From CBDCWO01 sp965223405 (lineage in GTDB: Bacteria; Bacteroidota; Bacteroidia; Chitinophagales; Saprospiraceae), in the NCBI GenBank assembly GCA_965223405.1, contig CBDCWO010000006.1, positions 6,448,001 to 6,512,000 on the forward strand: a stretch of 64,000 bases of DNA, in the 5' to 3' direction. Of the stretch, positions 44,001 through 53,301 are shown in pieces (the first letter of the stretch is position 1; every line of letters begins with the position of its first letter). The position numbers and the translations under genes are program-made. The notes under the pieces are model-generated. The model did not search any database and was not told the DNA's origin. It was given only the letters and a program-made list of their open reading frames with translations.

Positions 44001-44372
44001 TCCATCATTATTAATATCTACGGTGGTTACTCCAGTGTGAAATCCACCATTTCCCTGAACTTTAGCCGTCCCTGTCACATCTTCAAATTTCATTTCCCCT
44101 TGGTTTAGATACAATTTATTTTCACCAAGGTTTGATGTAAAATAGATATCTACCAGGTCGTCATTATTGAAATCTCCAGCTGCAACTCCACCTCCCATAT
44201 AGATATGCATAAAGGTATAGTAATTGAAGTATACCGTTTCATGGATATTGTTTTCAAACGATATATTAGAATGTTCCGTTGGTATTTGTTTAAAAATGGA
44301 AGCATCATTTTGTGAGTGAAGAGATAAAGATGAAATGTACACACATGGCACTAATAATCTTAGCCATCTCAT
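41022..44372 (-). CDS. FG-GAP/VCBS repeat protein with central ASPIC/UnbV domain (second paralogue)
   Basis: 1116 residues with a short signal peptide. Fourteen calcium-loop-like DxNxDGxxD repeats can be counted: seven before (for example DINNDGFLDLYV, DFDNDGDLDLVC) and seven after (for example DFDLDGDQDLFI, DINSDDIPDILL) an ASPIC/UnbV domain at about 515-605 (GIGSRIKIWYNDKHQIKEVS, shown in part). This suggests two seven-bladed propellers joined by the ASPIC domain. Its ATG lies 1 bp after the TGA of the upstream paralogue. Function is unknown; it is likely a surface or periplasmic partner of the SusCD system. Confidence 0.88.
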   Translation of the reverse strand: MRWLRLLVPCVYISSLSLHSQNDASIFKQIPTEHSNISFENNIHETVYFNYYTFMHIYMGGGVAAGDFNNDDLVDIYFTSNLGENKLYLNQGEMKFEDVTGTAKVQGNGGFHTGVTTVDINNDGFLDLYVCRSGPETESYLPNLLYINNGDLTFEESAMRYGLSESNSQSIQANFFDYDNDGDLDVYIVNTPVDFELTNAIIDTQTIYQDPSFLKYGGADKLYRNNGDETFSDVSAPAGIKADIFFGLNVLVGDINNDGWKDIFVSNDFNGPDFCYINNQNGTFSEKAKDVFSHISFYSMGSDMADVNNDGLLDIFILDMLPEDYVRSKTSMTMMPREVMANMIKSGYHRQYMHNMLQLNNGNTSNLRPLFREIGQFAQVAKTDWSWSSLFADFNLDGYNDLHVTNGILRDVTNVDAKIDQRKYFLELKESNSLNLSQEILRTTRSLYPSVKLNNYLFLNNGDLTFTKMEEIENTGPTSFSNGAAVADFDNDGDLDLVCNNVNDKAFLFENKCKTPNTHFLKIRLSGPNHNKLGIGSRIKIWYNDKHQIKEVSTTRGYFSASEVTVHFGVGNARKIERLQVIWPNSLMQEIKNVVVDRTITLYYEDAKPEYDWSNETLKPSNTKFVSSNHILSQPYRHFDISYDDYRHQILLPHKLSATGPKIVTGDLNNDSLIDFFISGASWFSGAIYLQDETGRFFLSQQPDLAEDKKCEDVGGLIFDANQDGFQDLLVVSGSFEFPQGSDLLQDRLYLNDKKGQMVKAENALPDLSFNGSCAVALDFDLDGDQDLFIGGRVEQGKYPYPARSFLLQNVEGQFRNVTQQIAPWLSNVGMVTDAIASDFDKDGDEDLILVGEWMPITILKNEAGQFTNATSKMGLDQTSGWWQTIIEADINRDSYPDFIAGNLGLNYKFHASKEKPLHLFGNDFDQTGTIDIVLAKNIDNELFPVRGKMCSSEQMPFINDKFPTFTEFANANLYNIYGTSLNEALHLEAHEFRSSIILNKRNGNLEVIPLPMEAQLSTVNGIVCEDINSDDIPDILLAGNMYDSEVETSRGDAGCGTVLLGLGNQSFQVMPHQSSGFFIPGNIKDLQIVQTNKGLVILAAENNAPLKVFSNYPSE

Positions 44373-44373
44373 C

Positions 44374-47300
44374 TCAGGGATTTTTGATTTTAATCAACTT
44401 AGTCCTTCCATTATTAACGCAGATCACGAGCGACTTACCCCCTTGATGGTTTAGTATTTTGATTTCTTTCACATCAGCAGATAAATTCAGACCACTTAAC
44501 CCCATAGGTACCGGCTCAAATTCAAGTTGTCCATTGCCTTTTAAGAGCAATCCTATGCTGGCGTCATTACGTGGGGTTTCTATTTCTGATCCATACAGAT
44601 TTCCGGCAATAATCAAGTCTTGTCTCCCGTCCTGATCAACATCATGGATCACTGTAGAATTAATATTTGAGATTTGAGCGAGATCAGGTAGTGGTGTGAT
44701 TTTATAATTGCCTTTTCCCAGGTTTTCCATACAAACGCTGGCAAATGAATTGGCCTCATAGTGTAAGGCCTCTTTTAACTTCAGGCCATATACATCGGAT
44801 AAACTAGCAGAAGCAAAGTGATTATAAGTCTTGAACTTTTTCTTGATATCAGGAATCTGTTGTGAAGAACACGATCTGCCTCGTAGAGGATATTGGGTTC
44901 CATAGTTATAATAACTCAGAACAATATCGTATTGCCCATTGTCGTCAAAGTCGTCATAATGAACTGAAAATGGAGCATTAGGACTTGCTTTATATTTATA
45001 ATTCAGCCCCAGGTTTCCAAAGATGTAGTCCTCATCACCATCTCCATCCAGGTCCCCATTTGCTACACTAAACCACCACCCTGTTTGATCTTGAAGATCA
45101 TACTTTTCTGTACTGTTAACAAAGTTGCCGTTCTGATTTTCAAGTACAGTAATCGGCATCCAGATCCCACTAACTAAAATATCTAAATCTTTATCTCCAT
45201 CAAAGTCTGTCCAAACTGCATCCGTAACCATTCCCAGTTTAGACAATATATCTTCATGCATACTGATATACTTAAGTTCACCGGTTTCTTGCCACTGGTT
45301 TTTAAGGATATAGCTTTGAGCAGGTTCAGGGTAATGACCGGGTATTTGTCTGCCGCCAACAAAAAGATCAAAATCACCGTCTTGATCATAATCGGCAACT
45401 TTAACTCTAGAGCCGCTTGCCGTAATAGGTGGTAAAACCTGAGTTGCCAGCTCAAAATCACCTTGTCCATTATTCAAATAAAGTCGATCTTGATAAAATT
45501 CATCAGTCACTTTATTTTCGTTTCCACCAGATACTACATATAAATCAAGGTCTCCATCTAGTTCGGCATCAAAAAAAACAGATCCCATATCTTCTGTATA
45601 AAAATCTGGAAATGTACTGATGTAAGTTTCCAAAAAAGTATGATCCTGTTGCTGGATAAACAATCCTCCGGTTTTCCCAACCGGTGCCCCAATATAAAAA
45701 TCATCCAGACCGTCTCCATTTATATCTCCAACCGCAACACCGGAACCCAGGGTAGACATGCGATGGGGAAGTAATACTTCTCTTCCAAAATCATCAAAAA
45801 CATTTTCTCTATGTACATAATTGATGTTGGCTGCATCAGTAACATCCTCGAATAATAATTGGTCATCCTTTGGTTTCTCATAAGCACCGTTTTTTTTGTC
45901 AATGGTCGAGTAGTCAATAGACAATATTTGATTGATATCTACATCGTAAAGTATAGAAGTCGCACCGGTATGCCAATCAATTCGAATGGAATCGATCCTT
46001 GAAATATTCTGTAATCCAAAGTGCACTTTTTCATCACTACTTGAATTGATTCCCCGCGCACTGGTTAAAGAAGACAGACGAATCCCTTTGTCGGTATACA
46101 GGGTAACAGAGGTGCCAAAAAAACTTTGGTGCAAATTGTTTTGAGTAAAGCCTATTATGAGGTAGTTAGTCATAAACCTTTCGACGGTATTATTTTTATA
46201 AATTGCCGAGAAATCATTAATATTATTTACCACTAAATCTAAATCCCCATCATTATCCAAATCTCCAAAAGCAGCACCTGTAGAAAATGTTTTCTGTGAG
46301 AATCCCCAGGTATCAGTCACTTTCTCAAATACCAAGCCGTTGGTATTTTTGTACATATAGTTTTTTATCTTTTCCACAGGAAAAAACGAAAACATTTTAT
46401 TCAAGTCGAGGTAGTCCCAAATTTCGAAATCCTCCCGATTGTCCGGATTGCGAGTTGAAATAACTTCCTCTAAGTATTCATCCAATTGTTTCAAAGCATC
46501 CGTATTCCCAATTTCTCTCCGTACCCCATTGGTTACAAACAAGTCCAACAATCCATCGTTATCGAAGTCAGCTAATAGAGGCGACCAACTCCAGTCCGTG
46601 CTTGACACCCCAGCCATTTGAGCAATTTCACTAAATTGTAAATTTCCGTGTGGGTCAACACCATTATTTAATTGCAACGTGTTGTACATAAATTGATAAT
46701 GACCTCCTTCACTCACATTTTTCCAAAATTCCGAAGGATTCATAGAACTCATGTTACTTTTCAATTTATAATTGTCCTCAGCTACCATATCTAGTACTAC
46801 AAAGTCAAACCAACCGTCATTATTAATATCCCCAACATCTGAACCCATACTAAAATATGAGGTATGTTTGATATTCTGATATATCTTGTTTGTGAAGGTC
46901 CCATCACCATTGTTTATATAAAAAAAATCAGGTTTTTTGTAGTCATTGGCTACATAAATATCCTGCCATCCGTCTTGATTGAAATCTGCGATGACTGAAC
47001 TCAAGCCATATCCGAAATTACTGACACCTCCATTGTTTAGTGCCGGTTCAAAATGACTGCCCATATTCTCCAGTAATCTGTAATTTTCATCTGGACGTAT
47101 TTTGGTTTCAGCCTCTATGGGTGATAACATGGATGAATTTTTCGGTTGATTGATGATGAACACATCAAAATCTCCGTCTCTATCAAAATCAAAAAAATTG
47201 GCTTGGGTAGTCCGGAGATTGTCATTTAAACCATAACTTGAGGCAGATTCGGTGAATGTTAAGTCCTGATTATTTATATAAAGTTCATTCTCCCTTAAAA

Positions 47301-47751
47301 AAGGTTGGTCATCGTACAAACTTTTACATACGTAAATGTCTTTATAACCATCATTGTTAATATCTACAATACTCACATGGGTTGACCAGCCTCCTCTATC
47401 AAGAATTCCAGCATCACTAGTGATCTCTTCAAATCGCAAATTTCCTTTATTGATATATAACTGATCGCCAATCTGATTTCCCGATAAGTAGATGTCAGCC
47501 AATCCGTCATTATTCAAATCTCCAATAGCAACCCCTCCACCTTTATAGAAACCCTTGTAAACGAAAATGTTGTCTTTCTTTGTCTCCTCAATGGCATTGT
47601 TGAAATAAATATTGGATTCATTAGGAGATAACAAACTAAAAAGGTAGTCGTTGTCTTCATTGACAGGACTTGGGGTTAAAAGTATTGCAGGAATTACAAG
47701 AAATATCAGATAGGGTTTTGATAATGCGAAAATGTGAAAGATAGCATTCAT
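44374..47751 (-). CDS. FG-GAP/VCBS repeat protein with central ASPIC/UnbV domain (first paralogue)
   Basis: 1125 residues from the ATG at 47751, where a plausible signal peptide begins (MNAIFHIFALSKPYLIFLVI); the frame extends 19 codons further upstream but that would run into a terminator-like hairpin. The layout equals that of its neighbour: seven FG-GAP loops (DLNNDGLADIYL to DLDNDGDLDLVV), an ASPIC/UnbV domain, and seven more (DINGDGLDDFYI to DVDQDGRQDLII). A conserved RG-x-x-CSS-x-Q-x-P motif in the second propeller is shared by both. It is cotranscribed with the following paralogue. Confidence 0.88.
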   Translation of the reverse strand: MNAIFHIFALSKPYLIFLVIPAILLTPSPVNEDNDYLFSLLSPNESNIYFNNAIEETKKDNIFVYKGFYKGGGVAIGDLNNDGLADIYLSGNQIGDQLYINKGNLRFEEITSDAGILDRGGWSTHVSIVDINNDGYKDIYVCKSLYDDQPFLRENELYINNQDLTFTESASSYGLNDNLRTTQANFFDFDRDGDFDVFIINQPKNSSMLSPIEAETKIRPDENYRLLENMGSHFEPALNNGGVSNFGYGLSSVIADFNQDGWQDIYVANDYKKPDFFYINNGDGTFTNKIYQNIKHTSYFSMGSDVGDINNDGWFDFVVLDMVAEDNYKLKSNMSSMNPSEFWKNVSEGGHYQFMYNTLQLNNGVDPHGNLQFSEIAQMAGVSSTDWSWSPLLADFDNDGLLDLFVTNGVRREIGNTDALKQLDEYLEEVISTRNPDNREDFEIWDYLDLNKMFSFFPVEKIKNYMYKNTNGLVFEKVTDTWGFSQKTFSTGAAFGDLDNDGDLDLVVNNINDFSAIYKNNTVERFMTNYLIIGFTQNNLHQSFFGTSVTLYTDKGIRLSSLTSARGINSSSDEKVHFGLQNISRIDSIRIDWHTGATSILYDVDINQILSIDYSTIDKKNGAYEKPKDDQLLFEDVTDAANINYVHRENVFDDFGREVLLPHRMSTLGSGVAVGDINGDGLDDFYIGAPVGKTGGLFIQQQDHTFLETYISTFPDFYTEDMGSVFFDAELDGDLDLYVVSGGNENKVTDEFYQDRLYLNNGQGDFELATQVLPPITASGSRVKVADYDQDGDFDLFVGGRQIPGHYPEPAQSYILKNQWQETGELKYISMHEDILSKLGMVTDAVWTDFDGDKDLDILVSGIWMPITVLENQNGNFVNSTEKYDLQDQTGWWFSVANGDLDGDGDEDYIFGNLGLNYKYKASPNAPFSVHYDDFDDNGQYDIVLSYYNYGTQYPLRGRSCSSQQIPDIKKKFKTYNHFASASLSDVYGLKLKEALHYEANSFASVCMENLGKGNYKITPLPDLAQISNINSTVIHDVDQDGRQDLIIAGNLYGSEIETPRNDASIGLLLKGNGQLEFEPVPMGLSGLNLSADVKEIKILNHQGGKSLVICVNNGRTKLIKIKNP

Positions 47752-47807
47752 ATACTTTACATTAGTTGCGAAACCTAATCCGGAAATCTGATCGAATATA
47801 AACTTCA

Positions 47808-47840
47808 AAAGAGGCCATAATCCTTGGACATAGCCTCTTT
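47808..47840 (-). terminator. Stem-loop between susD and the ASPIC genes (locus 2)
   Basis: On minus, AAAGAGGC and GCCTCTTT (plus 47833-47840 and 47808-47815) form a perfect 8-bp stem with a 17-nt loop, followed by T-rich sequence. It lies 28 bp after the SusD stop and 57 bp before the chosen start of the first ASPIC gene. It could be a full or partial terminator that lowers ASPIC expression relative to SusCD. Confidence 0.6.
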
Positions 47841-47868
47841 ATTCTAACAAAATGATTTTGCATACCTT

Positions 47869-49674
47869 TTATTGCAAAGGATCAAATGTACCACCAGGCC
47901 ATCCGTTAGTTTGCTCAAGATTTTCATTTTTATCCAACACTCCTTGAGGTATATCGAAGAAGTAATATTGATCCAAATAGTTGATCGGATCACCATTTTC
48001 TTCCACACTTCCGAACCTCTCCAAACTGCGTAACTTGGTTTCAAAATAGGTATTGTAAACTTCGGGATCATTAATATTAATTGAACCGTCCAAGATTCCT
48101 GCTTCCAGTACTTTTCTATCATCAAGGATCTCATCAGATGGATGTAGATTATCAAAGGCAGTTGTTCTTAATATCTGATATCCAAATCGATGTGTGCCAT
48201 TGATGGTGCTATACATCCGTCTTCTTCTCAAATCAGCAGATCGTTTGCCTTCAAAAACCAATTCTAATCTTCTTTCCAGCATAATCGCATCACGCAATCC
48301 ATTTTTATCTAATTCACTTTCAATACCAAAGGAATTATCAGGGCCCGGTTCAATTCCGGCTCGCTCTCTTATTTGCTTCAATATATCATAGGCAACGGCA
48401 GAATTACCAATTTCATTTCCTGCTTCAGCTAGATTTAGTAGTACTTCAGTAAAGCGGATTTCTATCCAATCTGTAGGTGAACTGAGACTTGCAGCTCCTC
48501 CTTCAATAGTACCATCAACTGCTTTGCGACAACTGTAACTAGAAGGTGTAATTCGAGAATCTGCCTGAGCCTCAATAGCACTTTCAGCAAAGGACCATTC
48601 TAAATCGCTGGTTCTGTTTGGAGCAGGATTATTTAAGGGCCAAATCGAGCCATTCCAGGCAATTGTAGCCTCAAATCTCGGATCCCGATTCAACCAAAAA
48701 GTGGTCTCATTGTACGTATATGATCCTGAGAGATCATCAATGGCTTTACCGTCTTTCATAGGATAAGCATCTACTAATTGTTTGGTTGGTTTGTCATAAG
48801 ATTCTCCATTTGTGCCTACTATAAATGGACGGCAACCAGCTTCTCGATTGTGGGGTCTATCCAAAGAGTAATTTCGTACCATGATGGCTTCAATATTGGA
48901 GTTCCCCTCTTCAAACCACAGCCCGTTGTAATCAGGGTGTATGCCTTTCCCAATGGATTTTAAATAGGTCATAGCCGCATTGTTGGCATCATAGGCTGCT
49001 TGCCATCGATTGGAACCTTGAGTAGGATCAAATTGCTCACTGGCATAATGCAAGAGCACTCTACCCTTAAAAGCCATGGCTGCGCCTTTTGTGATTCTAC
49101 CATAATCATCACTATCATAGACATCTGGCAAGGCTTGTGCAGCTGCATCCAAGTCCGAAACAATCTGAGAAATACATTCTGATGTCTTATTTCTGGTTAC
49201 TTTAAGTGCATCAACATCCGACTGATCTTTCACATCCAGAACTAAAGGTACCCCTCCATAGGTCGAGACCAATTCAAAATAAAGATAAGCTCTAAAGAAT
49301 AAAGCCTGTCCTTTTAGAAGTTCTTGATCTTCCGGCTCTATTGAACCTGAACCAACATCGCGTAATAAAATGTTGATGTCTTTGATAATCCGATAGCTGT
49401 TCTCATAAATATTTTGAGATCCCGGCTCCAATTCTCCATACATTAAATCATTTTCACCATGCGCATCATCGGTGATTTTAGAGGCATTCACGCTCCATCC
49501 GGGAATCGATCTACCATGGATATTGTTGACAAAACCAGTGGCTAGATTTAAATCATTCCAAATGGCCTCTGAGCTAACCGCGCCTAAATCTGTTTTGTCC
49601 AAAACATCTTTGCTGCATTGTATAAATATAAAGGAACTAAGTATTAAAATAAATGATATATATATTGCTTTCAT
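47869..49674 (-). CDS. SusD/RagB family outer-membrane lipoprotein (locus 2)
   Basis: 601 residues with a lipoprotein signal (ILILSSFIFIQCS, Cys20). SusD motifs are clear: QALFFRAYLYFELVSTYGGVPLV near the N-terminal third, and IEIRFTEVLLNLAEAGNEIG plus MLERRLELVFEGKRSADLRR near the C-terminal third. It starts 11 bp after the SusC stop. It should act as the surface lid of the adjacent SusC. Confidence 0.93.
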   Translation of the reverse strand: MKAIYISFILILSSFIFIQCSKDVLDKTDLGAVSSEAIWNDLNLATGFVNNIHGRSIPGWSVNASKITDDAHGENDLMYGELEPGSQNIYENSYRIIKDINILLRDVGSGSIEPEDQELLKGQALFFRAYLYFELVSTYGGVPLVLDVKDQSDVDALKVTRNKTSECISQIVSDLDAAAQALPDVYDSDDYGRITKGAAMAFKGRVLLHYASEQFDPTQGSNRWQAAYDANNAAMTYLKSIGKGIHPDYNGLWFEEGNSNIEAIMVRNYSLDRPHNREAGCRPFIVGTNGESYDKPTKQLVDAYPMKDGKAIDDLSGSYTYNETTFWLNRDPRFEATIAWNGSIWPLNNPAPNRTSDLEWSFAESAIEAQADSRITPSSYSCRKAVDGTIEGGAASLSSPTDWIEIRFTEVLLNLAEAGNEIGNSAVAYDILKQIRERAGIEPGPDNSFGIESELDKNGLRDAIMLERRLELVFEGKRSADLRRRRMYSTINGTHRFGYQILRTTAFDNLHPSDEILDDRKVLEAGILDGSININDPEVYNTYFETKLRSLERFGSVEENGDPINYLDQYYFFDIPQGVLDKNENLEQTNGWPGGTFDPLQ

Positions 49675-49685
49675 GGTAATTTTCT

Positions 49686-52600
49686 TTAAAAGGTAATGTT
49701 AAGACCTAGACTAAAACTCCTATTTACGGGGATACCGCGACCACTTGTCTCAGGATCAAACTCAGTTATTTTACTAAATAACATCATTAAGTTGGTTCCA
49801 TTTGCAAATAGATTCAACCTTTGAATCCCAAATCTTGAGATTAGACTTTCAGAGAAATCATAGGAAATATTCACGTTTTTCAACCGCAAGTAGTCGGCAT
49901 CCTGCAGCCAAAATGTTGAGTTTAAAGAGGAACCCGGAGAACCGAATCGTGGTAGTGAGCCATTAATATTATCTGGCGTCCAAGCATCTAACCATTGCGT
50001 ATGGGATGATTGCCCAACTGAAGCAAATTGGAATTTATTATTCGCAGGCTGATACTTTTGATGGCCTGCAAAGCCCTGTGCAAAAGCCTGAAAATGGAAT
50101 CGCTTAAAGCTCAAGCCCAATCGAATACCATAATTTATTAACGGTATCGCAGACGATCCGATGTATTCCTGGTCATTTCCATCTATATTTCCATCCGGGG
50201 TATTCCCCTCCGGATCCACTTGCGGATTCCCTCTTAAATCTTTATAATAAAAGGCGCCAATTTGTGGTTCGGCATTTCTGAATGTATAACCGGATTCGAT
50301 TAAATCATTTAATTGTTCCTCCGTTCTGATAATACCCAAAACCGTATATCCCAAAACCCGACTGGTTCCTTTACCATTTAATAATTGATAGTCCCTCCTA
50401 GTCTCAGGTTCATCTAAGGTAGTATATTTATCCTTGGCATAGCCAAAATTAAATCCGACATCATAATCTATTGGCCCTAACTTATTCCGATAAGAGGTAA
50501 TAATTTCAATACCTGAAATATCGATTCCTCCATAGTTGGTATTTCCCAGCGTCAGTCCGGAGGAGGCAGGAATAAACAATTGCCTACTGCCATATAGGTC
50601 TGTTTTTTTGTTCTTAAAGATATCTATTGAAGTAAATAGTTTACTATTCAATAACTCAAAGTCCAAACCCAGATTGAAGGAAGCTTGTTTCTCCCAAGTG
50701 ATAAAAACATCCGGTTGAGGGCCAATTGAAGCTGAGTTTGAAATGGCCTCACTTTCACCAAAAACAGCACCGCTTCCCGATACACTATAGCTTTGAATGT
50801 ATGGGAAATTTGAATTACCTACATTGTCATTACCGGTTAATCCGTATGATACTCTTAATTTAAAGAAATCTATAAAATTCACATTTTCCTTAAAAAAGGC
50901 TCGCTCAGACATAATCCATGCAGCTGAGACCGATGGGAACAACCCCCATCTCTCATCTTCGGCAAATTTTGTCGAACCGTCATACCTAAATGAAGCATTT
51001 AAGAATAGTTCATTTTGAAAATTATATCCTGCACCTCCTATGTATGATGCCCGGCCAAATTCTGCACCGCTACCATTAGAGAATTGACTTTCGACTGCCG
51101 GATCAGTAGCAAATAATTGGGTGACCAACTCTGTCTGTAATCCCCTCCTAAGTGCCCAGAAGTTTCTATCAAAGCGCTCCCAGGCCTCATAAATTCCAAA
51201 TAGCTTAATCGAATGATCTCCAAAAGTTCTTTCATATCCAATCCTAGCATTAAACTGATACGACTCCTCTTCCCAGGTAGATTCCTGTAAACTATTGGAA
51301 TTGGCACCGTCATCGCTTCGAACCCTGACTCCCAAAATTTCATCGGTAAGAATAAATCTATTGTTCGGATCCACACCAAAAGTTACATCCTCCACAATTT
51401 TTCTCAGTAGAGTTTGATCCCGTCTATGGCTCAATTTATTATAAGTAGCACCTAAGGTCAACCCTTCGGCAAAGGGAACGCTATAATTTAAGTCGATAAT
51501 TGTACTTACATTTCGGGAGGTGCGTTCTCGGTTACCAGCACCACCATCAGCCAAATGAACGGGATTCCACCCATTAAAGTTAGCGACGTATTCTCCATTA
51601 TGTATCCCCGAACCCCAGGCACCGGTCCGGTTGGCTGTTCGGTAAAAATCACCAAAATCCTCATCCGATCCATTCCATCTCCAATAGAACTCGTCCCTAA
51701 CGTCATTATTCGTACTTATATTCATTGAAACATTCAGATCTTCGGTAATGTCGGCAGCAACCTTTGCTCTAAAGTTGGTTTTCTTGTACTTCAAAGCACT
51801 AAAGTCACCAGTCTGTTTTATAAATGATCCGGACATAAAATAGGTCAATTTATCTGTCCCCCCTGAAGCATTAAGGGCTACTCTGCCCAAGAGAGGGTTC
51901 ACTGCAGATTGCTCGGCATAAGACCCATAATCATTGGCTTTCAAATAGTCCAATTCGGCTTGACTAAAACGTTCAGGGTCATTTTGAGGAACGCCCCTAA
52001 AGTCTCTGACCCCTTCAATAATTTTGGCTTGTTGGTAAGCCGAAGTCATGGGTGGGACATTAGTAGGTTCAGTAGTTCCAAGAGTGGAAGTAAAGTTAAT
52101 TATTGATTTACCTCTTATCCCGGAATGCGTTTTTACCAAAACCACTCCATTTGCTGCCCTGGCACCATAAACCGCTGCAGATGCAGCATCTTTCAATACG
52201 GTTATATCAGCCACCTCACTAACATCCAAGGCATCAAAGAGCCTCTTGGATGCAATTACATTATCGATTACATAAAGTGGATCATTGTTTCCTTGGAATT
52301 CACCAGAGGTAGCTCCTCTAATGGTTAGTTCTGAAGTACTTCCCGGTTTTCCATTCGACTGGGCGATAGAAACTCCTGCTAGTCGACCTGCTATCGCATT
52401 ACCCAAAGATGTGGCCGGAATTTCGTTTATTTCGTTCGTATTTATGGAGACCAGAGAACTGGTTAAGTTCCTCTTAATTTCTGTGGTATATCCCACCACG
52501 ACCACTTCATCTAAGATTTCACTATCGGTCGCCATTACGATGTCAATCACTGTCCTTCCGGCAATGCTCACTTCTTGTGTAGAATACCCAATAAAGGAAA

Positions 52601-53234
52601 ATACCAGGAGGGTGGCATCATCAGGGACATTGATTTCATATTTCCCATCCACATCAGCAACAGCTCCGATGGTGGTTCCTTTTGCCTGCACCGTAGCGCC
52701 TGGAAGCGGGTTGCCCTCACTGTCCGTTATTGTACCTGAGATCGTTTTTTCCTGAATCAAACTGGCGATTGTCTGGTTAATATTCAGAAGAGTGTTTAGC
52801 TTGCTAGAAGAACGACGCTGGAGGTGAATGTTCCTCTTAGATTCCAATTTTTGAATTTGATTGATTTTGCGCCTTAGTTTTTTATAATTCTTTTTACCTA
52901 TCTTATCATCTTTGTATAAAATGATGTATTTTTCACCAAATGGTTCATAGATTAAGCCGGTATCATCCAATAACCGACCCAATGCACTCTCTAAGGTTTC
53001 TTCCTTGTTAAGATTGAAATCTACTTTAAGACCTTTTATCAAAGAATAATCGTAGTTGAAAAATACCTGGTACTTTTCACCTATTTCTGTCAACACCTCG
53101 CTCAATAGCCTATCTTGCAACAGTGGATCAAAAAAAGGGGTATTATCTCTTGAATAACCTGATACAGAGACTCCGAATATCAGAATATAAAGAAACAATG
53201 TGGTGATTTTTTTGTAGAAAATCTTAAAAATCAT
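49686..53234 (-). CDS. SusC/RagA TonB-dependent transporter with STN domain (locus 2)
   Basis: 1182 residues with the same architecture as the locus 1 transporter: signal peptide, STN (LTEIGEKYQVFFNYDYSLIKG, shown here in part), basic helical linker, carboxypeptidase-like domain (GTITDSEGNPLPGATVQAKG), plug (VVVVGYTTEIKRNLTSSLVS, VLKDAASAAVYGARAANGVV) and barrel ending VNRSFSLGLNITF. The two barrels differ strongly, so the substrates probably differ. It should signal through the FecR encoded upstream to the divergent ECF sigma factor. Confidence 0.95.
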   Translation of the reverse strand: MIFKIFYKKITTLFLYILIFGVSVSGYSRDNTPFFDPLLQDRLLSEVLTEIGEKYQVFFNYDYSLIKGLKVDFNLNKEETLESALGRLLDDTGLIYEPFGEKYIILYKDDKIGKKNYKKLRRKINQIQKLESKRNIHLQRRSSSKLNTLLNINQTIASLIQEKTISGTITDSEGNPLPGATVQAKGTTIGAVADVDGKYEINVPDDATLLVFSFIGYSTQEVSIAGRTVIDIVMATDSEILDEVVVVGYTTEIKRNLTSSLVSINTNEINEIPATSLGNAIAGRLAGVSIAQSNGKPGSTSELTIRGATSGEFQGNNDPLYVIDNVIASKRLFDALDVSEVADITVLKDAASAAVYGARAANGVVLVKTHSGIRGKSIINFTSTLGTTEPTNVPPMTSAYQQAKIIEGVRDFRGVPQNDPERFSQAELDYLKANDYGSYAEQSAVNPLLGRVALNASGGTDKLTYFMSGSFIKQTGDFSALKYKKTNFRAKVAADITEDLNVSMNISTNNDVRDEFYWRWNGSDEDFGDFYRTANRTGAWGSGIHNGEYVANFNGWNPVHLADGGAGNRERTSRNVSTIIDLNYSVPFAEGLTLGATYNKLSHRRDQTLLRKIVEDVTFGVDPNNRFILTDEILGVRVRSDDGANSNSLQESTWEEESYQFNARIGYERTFGDHSIKLFGIYEAWERFDRNFWALRRGLQTELVTQLFATDPAVESQFSNGSGAEFGRASYIGGAGYNFQNELFLNASFRYDGSTKFAEDERWGLFPSVSAAWIMSERAFFKENVNFIDFFKLRVSYGLTGNDNVGNSNFPYIQSYSVSGSGAVFGESEAISNSASIGPQPDVFITWEKQASFNLGLDFELLNSKLFTSIDIFKNKKTDLYGSRQLFIPASSGLTLGNTNYGGIDISGIEIITSYRNKLGPIDYDVGFNFGYAKDKYTTLDEPETRRDYQLLNGKGTSRVLGYTVLGIIRTEEQLNDLIESGYTFRNAEPQIGAFYYKDLRGNPQVDPEGNTPDGNIDGNDQEYIGSSAIPLINYGIRLGLSFKRFHFQAFAQGFAGHQKYQPANNKFQFASVGQSSHTQWLDAWTPDNINGSLPRFGSPGSSLNSTFWLQDADYLRLKNVNISYDFSESLISRFGIQRLNLFANGTNLMMLFSKITEFDPETSGRGIPVNRSFSLGLNITF

Positions 53235-53268
53235 AATCTTACATTTTTATTTCACTAATTAATGTTAA

Positions 53269-53297
53269 TAGCCGTAAGTATGTCACACTTACGGTTA
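53269..53297 (-). promoter_or_regulatory. Hairpin between fecR and susC (locus 2)
   Basis: CCGTAAGT (53272-53279) and ACTTACGG (53287-53294) form a perfect 8-bp stem, extendable with a mismatch, around a 7-nt loop, 8 nt past the fecR stop. The T-run flanks it only on the plus strand, so in the direction of transcription it is not a typical terminator. Position and form match the locus 1 hairpin although the sequence differs. Confidence 0.55.
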
Positions 53298-53301
53298 TTT
53301 T

